Part shown: piece after piece, positions 56,256 through 64,000 of the stretch
Position numbering within the stretch: position 1 is the first letter of the stretch
Layout: each line of letters starts with the position of its first letter
Source of the DNA: Anabaena lutea FACHB-196
GTDB taxonomy: Bacteria > Cyanobacteriota > Cyanobacteriia > Cyanobacteriales > Nostocaceae
Direction: 5' to 3'
Length of the DNA stretch: 64,000 nucleotides
NCBI RefSeq assembly: GCF_014698305.1
Contig: NZ_JACJST010000008.1
Span: forward strand, 1 to 64,000
Program-made: the position numbers and the translations under genes
The notes under the pieces: model-generated
The model's input: the letters and a program-made list of their open reading frames with translations, nothing else
The model's database searches: none
Told to the model about the DNA's origin: nothing

Positions 56256-56834
56256 ATGAAAGAGCGGGTAAAAATTTTACGGAATGTGGAGAATAAATAT
56301 GTTGAAGCAACTATTTTACCTATCACTCCGAGGCATATTGAAGAAATAGAATTAATTTGGAAACCCCAACTTAAACATAATAATTGCTGGGATCAAAATT
56401 TAGACTTCAGAACCTATTTTCAAAAAGGAGAATCAGATACAAAATTCTATGTTTTGGAATGTAATTGCATGACTCAGGGTGTAATTTGCTTAACTTCTAA
56501 TTACTTATCAATGTTAGAACCAAGTAAAAATTTGCTTTACTTAAATTTATTAAATGTCGCTCCTTGGAACCGTTTAGAGATCCAAGATCCACCAGATTTT
56601 AAAGGAGTAGGAACAACTTTGACAACATTTGCAGTTATACATAGTATCAATTTTGGATTTCAAGGGAGAATAGGTTTACATTCTGTAGAAAAAGCAGAAA
56701 AATTTTATGAGAAAATGCATTTCGTTAATTTAGGGCATGATATCAGCTACCAGAATTTAAAATATTTAGAATTGCCTAAAGACGATGCGGAATTAGTAGT
56801 TCTAAATTATTTATTGCTCTGCAATTTAAATTAG
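56256..56834 (+). CDS. GNAT-like N-acetyltransferase
   Basis: 192 residues. LNLLNVAPWNR (beta4), FKGVGTTLTTFAVIHS (motif A, acetyl-CoA pyrophosphate loop) and AEKFYEKMHFVNLG (motif B) fit a GNAT fold. The substrate is unknown. ATG 56256 with GGAACT upstream. There is no operon partner. Confidence 0.65.
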   Translation: MKERVKILRNVENKYVEATILPITPRHIEEIELIWKPQLKHNNCWDQNLDFRTYFQKGESDTKFYVLECNCMTQGVICLTSNYLSMLEPSKNLLYLNLLNVAPWNRLEIQDPPDFKGVGTTLTTFAVIHSINFGFQGRIGLHSVEKAEKFYEKMHFVNLGHDISYQNLKYLELPKDDAELVVLNYLLLCNLN

Positions 56835-56849
56835 TAGCATTCATTATAT

Positions 56850-56943
56850 TAGGACTTACGCAAAACAGAACCAAAGTAGTGGTAATTCATGAATTACCGC
56901 TACACAGGAATAAGGTTTTCAGTCACATCTTGCGTAAGTCCTA
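56850..56943. mobile_element. MITE-like element with 14-bp terminal inverted repeats
   Basis: 94 bp bounded by perfect TAGGACTTACGCAA and TTGCGTAAGTCCTA. It has no coding capacity. An internal perfect palindrome GGTAATTCATGAATTACC lies at 56881-56898. A parent transposase is not in this window. Confidence 0.85.
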
Positions 56944-57130
56944 TAGCAATCCTATTGGAGTTGTGAATCCCTTATGGGAGACGGAGGCAAAGACAAAAGA
57001 GATAAAAAGTGAAAAAAACATTAAGAAATATTTCAGGAATTATTGCAATACTTTAATGAAGTTCAACTTTAGTAAATATACGGCACAGATGAAAAAACTC
57101 ATGCTAGATTAAGAGCAAGGTACGAAAAAG

Positions 57131-57290
57131 TTAAAAGTCAAACAAAAACTTTCGAGTTAGAGCCTGTACCTCCTGCTCTAATGCCTTCGCAATAACTGTT
57201 AGGTTGTGGCTTCCTGTACAATATGTTTTCGCCTTGATTTCATCGAGTTGTGATTGGAGGTGTTTGAACTCATAGCCAGAAATGCCTGCC
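57131..57290 (-). pseudogene. Possible C-terminal gene remnant
   Basis: A 51-codon frame without a start reads FKHLQSQLDEIKAKTYCTG and VIAKALEQEVQALTRKF, then stops at 57131-57133. It looks like a helical protein tail; the upstream frame is closed by TAG. Confidence 0.3.
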
Positions 57291-57557
57291 TAGTTAGAAT
57301 GAAGGATACACAATCCTGAGTAGTTGATTGCGAATCAGGTTCACCTTAGTTGATGTAGTTAATTCGGGTTATCCCATTTTATTAAATTCTTGCTTGATGA
57401 TGAAGCCGCTGTAAGTTGCTGATGTAGATCGGTCGCAACTTCAGCGGTTTCTGTTGTAATAAGTCCTTGTTGAGTGGGACTAAATTCCTAATAATAGCTG
57501 TAATTAAATATGATGTTTGTTCTCATATATTTTGATATAACTCAATAATCCTAGATG

Positions 57558-58388
57558 TTATTCACTTTGTAAGGTAATTATAGTCACTTCTGGTGGACAA
57601 AATAATCTTCCGGGGAAATAAGTTCCTAAACCACGATTAACATATAGCTGATTTTTGCCTATTTGATGTAAGCCTTGTGACCATTCCCAATGGTGGAGAA
57701 TAGAGTAATTTTTTCGCAAAAATGACACTTTACGCCGGATTTTGATAGGTATTTTTCGCAGGATTTTTTTGTAAAAATACACTGCTGGGCCTAGACCGGG
57801 AATCACGATTTGTCCACCGTGAGTATGACCAGATAATTGCAAATCTACGCGCCATTTTTGCAATGTTTCTGCTGTATCTGGGTTGTGGGATAGAACTATA
57901 CGCGGTGTAGTAGGGTCTAGCTGATTCATGACTAGTGTAGGATTGAATTCCTGTGAGTAACGGTCTGCTAGTCCTATTAGTGGTAATTCTTTTCCTAATG
58001 GATAAGCGATTTCGTTCCAGAGGACATGAATACCAATTTTTGTCAGTGCTTTTGTAACTTCAGATTTTGAATTGACATAACATATATCATGGTTCCCCAA
58101 TACAGCATAGACACCACAACGACTTTCCAGATGTTTGAGGTTTTTTGCTAGTTGCTGAATAGGTTCTGGTGTTGTAGTGATGTAGTCACCAGTTAAGAGA
58201 ACTAAATCTGGTTGTTCTTGGTTGCTGAGTGCGATCGCTCTTTCTAGCATTTTATCTGATAATCGCACACCATCGTAATGAAAATCTGACATCTGCACCA
58301 GTTTTATACCTTGTAATGATGCAGGTAATCCCGCAATCTTAACCGTTAATTTCTCAGTACTCAACGGTCCAGATAATAACCTGTGCAT
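57558..58388 (-). CDS. Metallophosphoesterase (YaeI-like)
   Basis: 276 residues. The calcineurin-like motifs appear in order: MSDFHYDG, LTGDYI, GNHD and SGHTHGGQ, giving two metal sites. Relatives hydrolyse lipid-linked or nucleotide phosphoesters. No signal peptide is evident. A separate 210-bp gap lies between it and the FAD gene. Confidence 0.9.
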   Translation of the reverse strand: MHRLLSGPLSTEKLTVKIAGLPASLQGIKLVQMSDFHYDGVRLSDKMLERAIALSNQEQPDLVLLTGDYITTTPEPIQQLAKNLKHLESRCGVYAVLGNHDICYVNSKSEVTKALTKIGIHVLWNEIAYPLGKELPLIGLADRYSQEFNPTLVMNQLDPTTPRIVLSHNPDTAETLQKWRVDLQLSGHTHGGQIVIPGLGPAVYFYKKILRKIPIKIRRKVSFLRKNYSILHHWEWSQGLHQIGKNQLYVNRGLGTYFPGRLFCPPEVTIITLQSE

Positions 58389-58597
58389 AAGGCGGTTAAT
58401 AATTTTTAATAGTAGGGCTTATAGTCTAGCGAAAATTAATTGATTAGTTTGTATCTATGGAGTAACTTTTTGGAAATTTCATGAAAGTTGGATACCTTAG
58501 CGTGTTTATACTTGTTTGATTTAAAGGTTATTCAAATTTTAGCAATACAATCGAGGGCGGGGAAACCCCGCCCCTACTGAAAAATTCCCAAAAAAAA

Positions 58598-60016
58598 TTA
58601 TTCCACAACCGCAGGTAGAGATGTTGCTAAACTTTCTCCATTAGTCAAATTTTCTCCTTGACCTTGAGAAGTGAAAATTTGTTTCAAAACCTGCATCAAG
58701 ATGCGGGGATGGAAAAATGCCCTGGGTTGCTTTTGCATATGCATTACTTCTAAAAATAATTGATGAACTTCCGGACTTTGGCTTTGCAGCATCAATACTT
58801 GTTCTAAATACTTCTGCATCAGTTTGTTGATTAAACTGGTTTGTCCTCCCTCTGTGGTAGACCAACGGAAATCCTCACCCGTAGCTATCATCCAAGGTAC
58901 GCTAATGACCTTGTTGAGTTGCTTTTGAAATCTTCGGGATAGACCAATTAAATTACCTTGTTGACTTAAACATTCATCCAGAGTCATAGCACCTAAAGCA
59001 GCGGTAGTCATACCTTGACCGTAAACGGGATTGAAGCTACAGACAGCATCACCCACTACTAGGAAATTTTCTGGAAATCGAGACAGTTTTTCATAATGAT
59101 GCAGACAGTTTTCTGTGCGTTTATAGGCATAAATTGGTGACAGGGGTTGGATTTTTTTGATAGTTTCGTAGATAATAGGCGATCGCAAACTACGAGCAAA
59201 TTCTAAAAAACCTGCCTCATCCGTAGGTGGATAATCCCGACCAACACCAACTAATGTGATAATCCAGCGATTACCTTCGACTTGATAAATCACGCCCCCA
59301 CGAGTACCAGGTGCTTGTGTTGTTATATACACAGCGTTCCAATCTTTTTGCAAATCAGCCGGAATCTCATACCAGCGACTAGCGTAACCTAAAAAAGAAT
59401 TGACAACTGTTTCCTGGGGTGGTTCATAGCCCATTGCTTGTAACCAATGAGGTGTGCGTGAATTTCGTCCAGTTGCATCCACCACTACATCAGCAAATAT
59501 CTCTACTTCCGGTTCGTTAGCAGTGCGTATCCGCACACCCGTCACACTGACTTGATTGGTAAGTAAGCCCGTTACTTGTGTTGCTGACCTCCACTCCACA
59601 CGCTCATTTGCAGTCAAACGTTTGCGGATAGTCCACTCCAGCAAATTTCGGCTACAGGTGCGGGTAATTAGTTGAGAATCAAAGCGGGGAACCCAACCGC
59701 GAATACTCAACCAAAGACAATCTGCTGTCCAATTGATAACCGATGCGTCTGAATCTGCTAATTCAGTGACGATACCAGGAAACAAATATTCTAGAATTTG
59801 CTGACCCCGCATCAGTAACGCATGAGCATGAAAGGATTGGGGTACACCAGGGCGTTGTTCTGTTTGTTCAGCTGCTTCTTTAAGCAAATCCCGTTCTACA
59901 ATGATTACACGGTCAAAATGCTTCGTCAGTACCTGAGCCGTCAGCATTCCCGCAATACTTCCTCCCATGACAACTGCGGTTTTTTCTGTAGCTATGCAAC
60001 TATTGGCGGAACCCAT
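58598..60016 (-). CDS. FAD-dependent monooxygenase/oxidoreductase
   Basis: About 472 residues. Rossmann GxGxxG-like VVMGGSIAGMLTAQVL, DG-like FVVVDATGRNSR and a FAD motif VVGDAVCSFNPVYGQGM are typical of PHBH-type monooxygenases and halogenase-like enzymes. No Trp-rich halogenase motif (WxWxIP) is evident, so a hydroxylase or reductase is more likely. The ATG at 60016 is preferred to GTG 60028. Confidence 0.88.
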   Translation of the reverse strand: MGSANSCIATEKTAVVMGGSIAGMLTAQVLTKHFDRVIIVERDLLKEAAEQTEQRPGVPQSFHAHALLMRGQQILEYLFPGIVTELADSDASVINWTADCLWLSIRGWVPRFDSQLITRTCSRNLLEWTIRKRLTANERVEWRSATQVTGLLTNQVSVTGVRIRTANEPEVEIFADVVVDATGRNSRTPHWLQAMGYEPPQETVVNSFLGYASRWYEIPADLQKDWNAVYITTQAPGTRGGVIYQVEGNRWIITLVGVGRDYPPTDEAGFLEFARSLRSPIIYETIKKIQPLSPIYAYKRTENCLHHYEKLSRFPENFLVVGDAVCSFNPVYGQGMTTAALGAMTLDECLSQQGNLIGLSRRFQKQLNKVISVPWMIATGEDFRWSTTEGGQTSLINKLMQKYLEQVLMLQSQSPEVHQLFLEVMHMQKQPRAFFHPRILMQVLKQIFTSQGQGENLTNGESLATSLPAVVE

Positions 60017-60104
60017 ATTGTAATTCACCTTTTTGGATACAAGTTTTACACAATTGCTTTGTTAATATGACCACAACGATAATAGCACTTTAACTTTTCT
60101 CTCT

Positions 60105-62267
60105 TTACCAAAGTAAAATCTGTTGTCTCAGTTCCTCCATATCTAAATAATCATTCACAAAAGCTTTCCTTAAAAGTTCATCGGGAATAAATTTATCATA
60201 CTTTTGTAATTCTGGTGCTTCTGCATGACTAACTAAATGTTCTGCTGTAATTCTTTGCTCACATAAAGAATAAATTTCTGGATAAACAGATGAGAATTTA
60301 TTTTTCCCTAATTTTAAAGTCAAATAATAAGGATTTATCCCACCAATACTGATAATTTCTAAAGATTCTCGACAAAAGGAGTTAAGCAATCTTTCTAACG
60401 TGCGATAAGCCACAGTACCCATCCAAGGAAAGATGCAGCATTTATTTTTTTCTAAAAGCAGAATATTTTGTTGATCTAATCCAGCCTTTCGCGTTAGTTG
60501 ACGAATTTCCTGTAAACGTAATTTAGCATTTTTTTGTAAATAGCTATATTCTGTATTTTCTAATAAAACCTGCCGCATACGTTGCAAAATTCGGGTATGA
60601 ATAGTACCACTACCACCACGCCAATAAATAGTAGCTTTACCCTCAGCTTGTTTAACGAAAATAGCCTTTTTTTGGAAGTCAACTTCTATAACTTCCCAAC
60701 TTCTTCCAGCTAAAGCAAATTGATTACCAACAGGAGGTGGTGTGACAATACTACCAATTTCCGTTGCTCCTTGTTTAACGACATATTCTTGACTATCAGC
60801 AAAGACAGCATAAAACTGAAATTTGTTGACTATTTTTTCTCCTAATAAACCGATAATTAATTTACCTTGTTCAGTTTTTTGAATGTGATTAATATCAATT
60901 AAATACTGTAGTAATAATTTATAATCAGTTTGAGAGATATTAATAAATGGTAGTAAGCTAAAAATTTGTTTAGCTAAAGCAGCGGGTGAAAGCTCCCCAG
61001 TTGCTGCTAAAATACTCAGGGTTTGATGATAAAGTAAACTTAAAGGATATTTAATCGGTTTGATTGGTTCTAGCCAACGTTCTTCTAAATAAAGTTGAAT
61101 AATAGCGATACACTGCAAAAGTTGCCAAGGAATTTGTTCAGGTAAAGAAGCCTCTGATAATGGTTGTTCTTCTGCACAAACAAAACGCATATCCGCCGAT
61201 TCACCTCTTCTGCCACTGCGTCCCAATCTTTGTAGAAAACTGGCAACAGATAAAGGTGATTCTAATTGTATGACTCGTTCTAATTCACCAATATCTATAC
61301 CTAATTCTAAGGTTAATGTGGCAGCAGTGACAGCAGGGTGATTTGGTTCACGCATGGCATTTTCCGCAGCTTGTCGTAAACTGGCGGAAATGCTACCATG
61401 ATGTACATGATATATGTCTGGAAATCCTTCTTTTTGAGCTATTTGGCGTAGAGAAGCAATAATAGATTCTGTTTGAGTACGGTTGTTAGCAAATATTAGA
61501 CATTTACGAGATTTAGTGGCATTAAAAATATATTGCTCGTATGCTGAATTTTCCGCTTCTTTTTCAACATAGAAATGTTCTATAGCTAATTTTATTTGGC
61601 GTTTACCAGCTTCAATCTTGGGAGTAATGACTGGCTTATCTGTTCCCGAAGCTAACCATTTTTCAGCCATTGAGTAATCACCAAGAGTTGCTGATAAACC
61701 AATGCGGCGTGGTTGTATTTGCGTGATTTTTGCTAAACGCTGCAATTGACAAATAATTTGATCACCACGTTCTGAACCCATAAAAGCGTGAATTTCATCA
61801 ATGATGATAAAACGCAAATCAGCGAAAAGTCGAAATAATTCATTATTTTTGTTAATCAATAAACTTTCTAGAGATTCTGGTGTAATTTGCAGAATTCCTT
61901 GGGGATTTTTTAAAAGTTTGTTTTTGCGACTTTGAGATACATCACCATGCCAAGAACATACTGATATATCTGCAGCTTTTAATAAGTCATTAAGGCGTTC
62001 AAATTGGTCATTTATTAAAGCTTTGATAGGACTAATATACAATGCACCTATTGTAGCAGTTGGTTGTTCGTGTAATAAAGTTAAAATTGGTAAAAATGCG
62101 GCTTCTGTTTTTCCCGCAGCGGTAGCCGCAGCAACTAGTAAATGAGCATCGGTTTCAAAGATCACCTCACAAGCAGCAATTTGCACTGGTCGTAATTCTG
62201 TCCAATTGTGAAGATAAATATATTCTTGAATGAAAGGTGCAAGTCTAGAAAAAGTGCTGTTACTCAT
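60105..62267 (-). CDS. DEAD/DEAH-box helicase (Lhr/BrxHI-like)
   Basis: About 720 residues. Walker A AATAAGKTEAA, motif II IIIDEIHAF, motif III SATLGD and motif VI LGRSGRRG form two RecA lobes; a 250-residue C-terminal region (winged helix-like and beta-rich) follows as in Lhr-type helicases and BREX BrxHI. The Met at 62267 is preferred to one 15 codons upstream. Divergent from the kinase gene; the ATPase-like gene lies 1.5 kb further right on the same strand. Confidence 0.88.
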   Translation of the reverse strand: MSNSTFSRLAPFIQEYIYLHNWTELRPVQIAACEVIFETDAHLLVAAATAAGKTEAAFLPILTLLHEQPTATIGALYISPIKALINDQFERLNDLLKAADISVCSWHGDVSQSRKNKLLKNPQGILQITPESLESLLINKNNELFRLFADLRFIIIDEIHAFMGSERGDQIICQLQRLAKITQIQPRRIGLSATLGDYSMAEKWLASGTDKPVITPKIEAGKRQIKLAIEHFYVEKEAENSAYEQYIFNATKSRKCLIFANNRTQTESIIASLRQIAQKEGFPDIYHVHHGSISASLRQAAENAMREPNHPAVTAATLTLELGIDIGELERVIQLESPLSVASFLQRLGRSGRRGESADMRFVCAEEQPLSEASLPEQIPWQLLQCIAIIQLYLEERWLEPIKPIKYPLSLLYHQTLSILAATGELSPAALAKQIFSLLPFINISQTDYKLLLQYLIDINHIQKTEQGKLIIGLLGEKIVNKFQFYAVFADSQEYVVKQGATEIGSIVTPPPVGNQFALAGRSWEVIEVDFQKKAIFVKQAEGKATIYWRGGSGTIHTRILQRMRQVLLENTEYSYLQKNAKLRLQEIRQLTRKAGLDQQNILLLEKNKCCIFPWMGTVAYRTLERLLNSFCRESLEIISIGGINPYYLTLKLGKNKFSSVYPEIYSLCEQRITAEHLVSHAEAPELQKYDKFIPDELLRKAFVNDYLDMEELRQQILLW

Positions 62268-62408
62268 ATTAATTTGGGATTTCAGATGTAATAATAATTT
62301 CAGAAATAACACTGACTCTGATGCTAGTTGGCAGTTTAAGTAAGCTTACAGTAATCTAGTAACAAGGAGTAAACTTCTAAAAATAAAAAAGTTCTAAAAA
62401 ACTGCCAA

Positions 62409-63800
62409 ATGACAAATCAAGATTTAGGTGATTTTGCCAAAGAGACGCTCTGCGAACGCTACGAAGTACAGCAGCAACTGGGCAAAAAAGCAGGACGGAA
62501 GACGCTGTTGACTCGTGATTTGCAAACCCAGGAACTAGTAGTAGTGAAACTACTTTCGTTTAATGATGAATTTCAATGGCACGACTTGAAGCTGTTTGAA
62601 CGTGAAGCCGAAACTCTGAAAACTATCTCCCACCCAGCAATTCCCCGTTACCTAGACTACTTTGAGTTAGATAACCCTGACTACAAAGGTTTTGCGCTCG
62701 TACAAAGTTATATTCCCGCTGAATCTTTAGAAACACAACTGAAAGCAGGACGTAGTTTTAGTGAGGAAGAAGTTAAACAATTAGCGACAGCAATACTAGA
62801 AATTCTTAAATATTTACACGGTCGTCAACCACCTGTAATTCACCGCGATATCAAGCCTAGTAATATACTGTTGACAAATCGCTCTGGTAATAGCGTTGGA
62901 GAGGTTTATTTAGTAGATTTTGGCTCAGTGCAAACTATTGCTAGAACAAACAGCACGATGACTGTTGTTGGTAGCTATGGGTATATGCCCCCTGAACAAT
63001 TTAATGGTAAAGCTACTCCTGCTTCTGATCTTTATGGTTTGGGTGCAACTTTAATTTATTTAGTAACAGGTGAACATCCAGCAGATTTACCACAACAAGA
63101 TTTAGTTATTAAATTTGAAGCAGCAGCTAATATTAGTCCGGGTTTTAGCAGTTGGTTGCGGAAGATGACACAACCTATTTTGAGTAAAAGATTGGCTTCT
63201 GCTGAACAGGCTTTACAAGCTTTAGCACTACCTAAAAATAAAACTCAAACTCCAGTCAAGATATCTAATTCAGTTTTAGGAAAACCATTTGGGAGTAAAG
63301 TGAGTTTGTATAAAAATGCTGATTTTATAGAAATTATCATCCCTCCAGTGGGTGGATTTTCCAAAATAGTGATGATGTTTTCTTGGTATTGTAAGGTAGT
63401 TTTACCGCTTTCATTTTTAATGTTGTTGCCGATGTTTAGAATCATTTCACCTCTGCTGATTCCAGTTAGTTTGTTAATATTATTTCTTGTCATTTGTATG
63501 TGCTTTTTTGGCAATAAAACCCTGCATATCAATAGGACACACATTTCTTCATATTATGAATTGTTTGGTATTGAGCGACATCATCCACTTCCTAGTCTGA
63601 AAAAATATATTGTTCGCTTAGAGATAACTCATACTTACTACAACAATAAACCTCAAGCTTGTTTAATTATCTGGTCAGGAATGCAAAAGTATAAAATTCA
63701 TACTGGTGAAAATAATACTTTTGCTATCAGTACTCTAGAACTTGATTGGTTAGCTGAAGAAATTAGCAATTGGCTAAAATTACCAATTACTAGAAGTTAA
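62409..63800 (+). CDS. Ser/Thr protein kinase with degenerate P-loop and C-terminal membrane region
   Basis: 463 residues. The kinase domain has a degenerate glycine loop (GKKAGRKTLLTRD), lysine in VVVKLL, catalytic HRDIKPSN and VDFGSVQ. After about 300 come two hydrophobic segments (VVLPLSFLMLLPMF and PVSLLILFLVICMCFF) and a C-terminal beta domain with NWLKLPI. It lies between the helicase and the partial ATPase, in the opposite orientation. Confidence 0.88.
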   Translation: MTNQDLGDFAKETLCERYEVQQQLGKKAGRKTLLTRDLQTQELVVVKLLSFNDEFQWHDLKLFEREAETLKTISHPAIPRYLDYFELDNPDYKGFALVQSYIPAESLETQLKAGRSFSEEEVKQLATAILEILKYLHGRQPPVIHRDIKPSNILLTNRSGNSVGEVYLVDFGSVQTIARTNSTMTVVGSYGYMPPEQFNGKATPASDLYGLGATLIYLVTGEHPADLPQQDLVIKFEAAANISPGFSSWLRKMTQPILSKRLASAEQALQALALPKNKTQTPVKISNSVLGKPFGSKVSLYKNADFIEIIIPPVGGFSKIVMMFSWYCKVVLPLSFLMLLPMFRIISPLLIPVSLLILFLVICMCFFGNKTLHINRTHISSYYELFGIERHHPLPSLKKYIVRLEITHTYYNNKPQACLIIWSGMQKYKIHTGENNTFAISTLELDWLAEEISNWLKLPITRS

Positions 63801-63814
63801 GAGAAAGTCCTTAA

Positions 63815-64000
63815 TCACAAACTAAATTCAGCTGCATCTCCATCTGTATTTTCACTATTACCTACAGTAGTAGGCTTAAAATTAGAACCATGAATCAATT
63901 CACTAAAGTTAATTTCTTGATTTTGATGGAGAAGATGTAAGACACTAATAAAATCGCGAATAATTTCTCCTGGTGTTAGTAAAGCTTCTGCACCTAAACG
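63815..64000 (-). CDS. C-terminal end of an ATPase-like protein (DUF2791/BrxD-like), cut by the window edge
   Basis: 61 codons before the stop at 63815-63817 read LTPGEIIRDFISVLHLLHQN and ELIHGSNFKPTT, closely resembling the C-terminus of DUF2791-type BREX ATP-binding proteins (BrxD). The first 5' part is outside the window, so the identification rests on this tail. Together with the Lhr/BrxHI-like helicase it suggests a two-gene or larger module. Confidence 0.55.
   Translation of the reverse strand, partial: RLGAEALLTPGEIIRDFISVLHLLHQNQEINFSELIHGSNFKPTTVGNSENTDGDAAEFSL

Larger units (their letters stand above)
56835..57557. other. 723-bp region with MITE and gene remnant
   Basis: Contains the MITE at 56850-56943 and a possible coding remnant at 57131-57290. 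The remainder has no credible ORF. Confidence 0.6.

Noticed and set aside
56879-57112. 77-codon ORF starting in the MITE
   Set aside because: Its first 20 codons are MITE sequence and the rest is Lys/Asn-rich low-complexity; no support.
60105-64000. Complete BREX system
   Set aside because: No PglX methyltransferase, PglZ or BrxA/B/L gene is visible in the window; only a helicase and a partial ATPase-like tail are seen.

Overview
The window looks like chromosomal DNA of a filamentous, probably heterocyst-forming cyanobacterium of the Nostoc/Anabaena type. The reasons are frequent HIP1 octamers (GCGATCGC), long arrays of 7-bp short tandem repeats, many small palindromic interspersed repeats, a high-light-inducible chlorophyll-binding-like protein, tocopherol cyclase, a GuaB3-type IMP dehydrogenase relative, the cyanobacterial small RNA Yfr1 between guaB3 and trxA, MinC/D/E, and several eukaryote-type Ser/Thr kinases. 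It is AT-rich and no plasmid or phage backbone is visible. Both ends cut genes: a 25-codon tail at the left, and the C-terminus of a gene resembling BREX-type ATPases at the right.

Layout. 1-1000: a REP-associated tyrosine transposase with its own palindromes. 1-8.7 kb: DUF937 protein, membrane GTPase, two tail-to-tail Ser/Thr kinases, a 20-unit heptamer array and a rhomboid-like protein lacking the catalytic Ser/His. 8.7-16 kb: a seven-gene minus-strand polysaccharide-type cluster (three glycosyltransferases, Fe(II)/2-oxoglutarate-type oxygenase, kelch protein, aldo/keto reductase, one unknown). 16.4-19.4 kb: a 1015-residue membrane protein with seven ~80-residue repeats. 20-27 kb: Hli protein, an ion-transporter-superfamily permease, a universal stress protein and a NrtA/CmpA-like ABC transporter. 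The stress-protein gene and the transporter operon each carry a ydaO-type (c-di-AMP) riboswitch leader. 27-30.5 kb: a drug-efflux locus (ABC-2 pair, MarR regulator, MFS exporter). 30.5-34.5 kb: a decayed accessory zone with toxin-antitoxin remnants, an HNH protein, and a duplicated HicA-like/DUF4058 segment in which each copy has lost the opposite gene. 34.8-38.7 kb: minE, minD, minC and a four-carbon acid sugar kinase-like gene. 39-42.4 kb: a two-gene methyltransferase/ALKBH8-like AlkB cassette with a consensus promoter, flanked by two DUF29 genes and a broken UPF0175/DUF3368 toxin-antitoxin pair. 42.6-56 kb: housekeeping genes (hydrolase, metG, NYN protein, lptC, dacB, LOG protein, trxA, yfr1, guaB3, YdcF, tRNA-Arg, tocopherol cyclase). 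56-64 kb: GNAT protein, a MITE, metallophosphoesterase, FAD monooxygenase, an Lhr/BrxHI-like helicase, a third Ser/Thr kinase and the partial ATPase.

How the genes fit together. The strongest regulatory story is c-di-AMP: two aptamers about 4 kb apart control an anion-type ABC importer and a stress protein next to an ion transporter, suggesting one second-messenger-controlled ion or carbon homeostasis locus. The strongest candidates for an undescribed system are the methyltransferase-AlkB operon and the helicase/kinase/ATPase neighbourhood at the right edge. All functions are read from motifs and context; no database search was possible.
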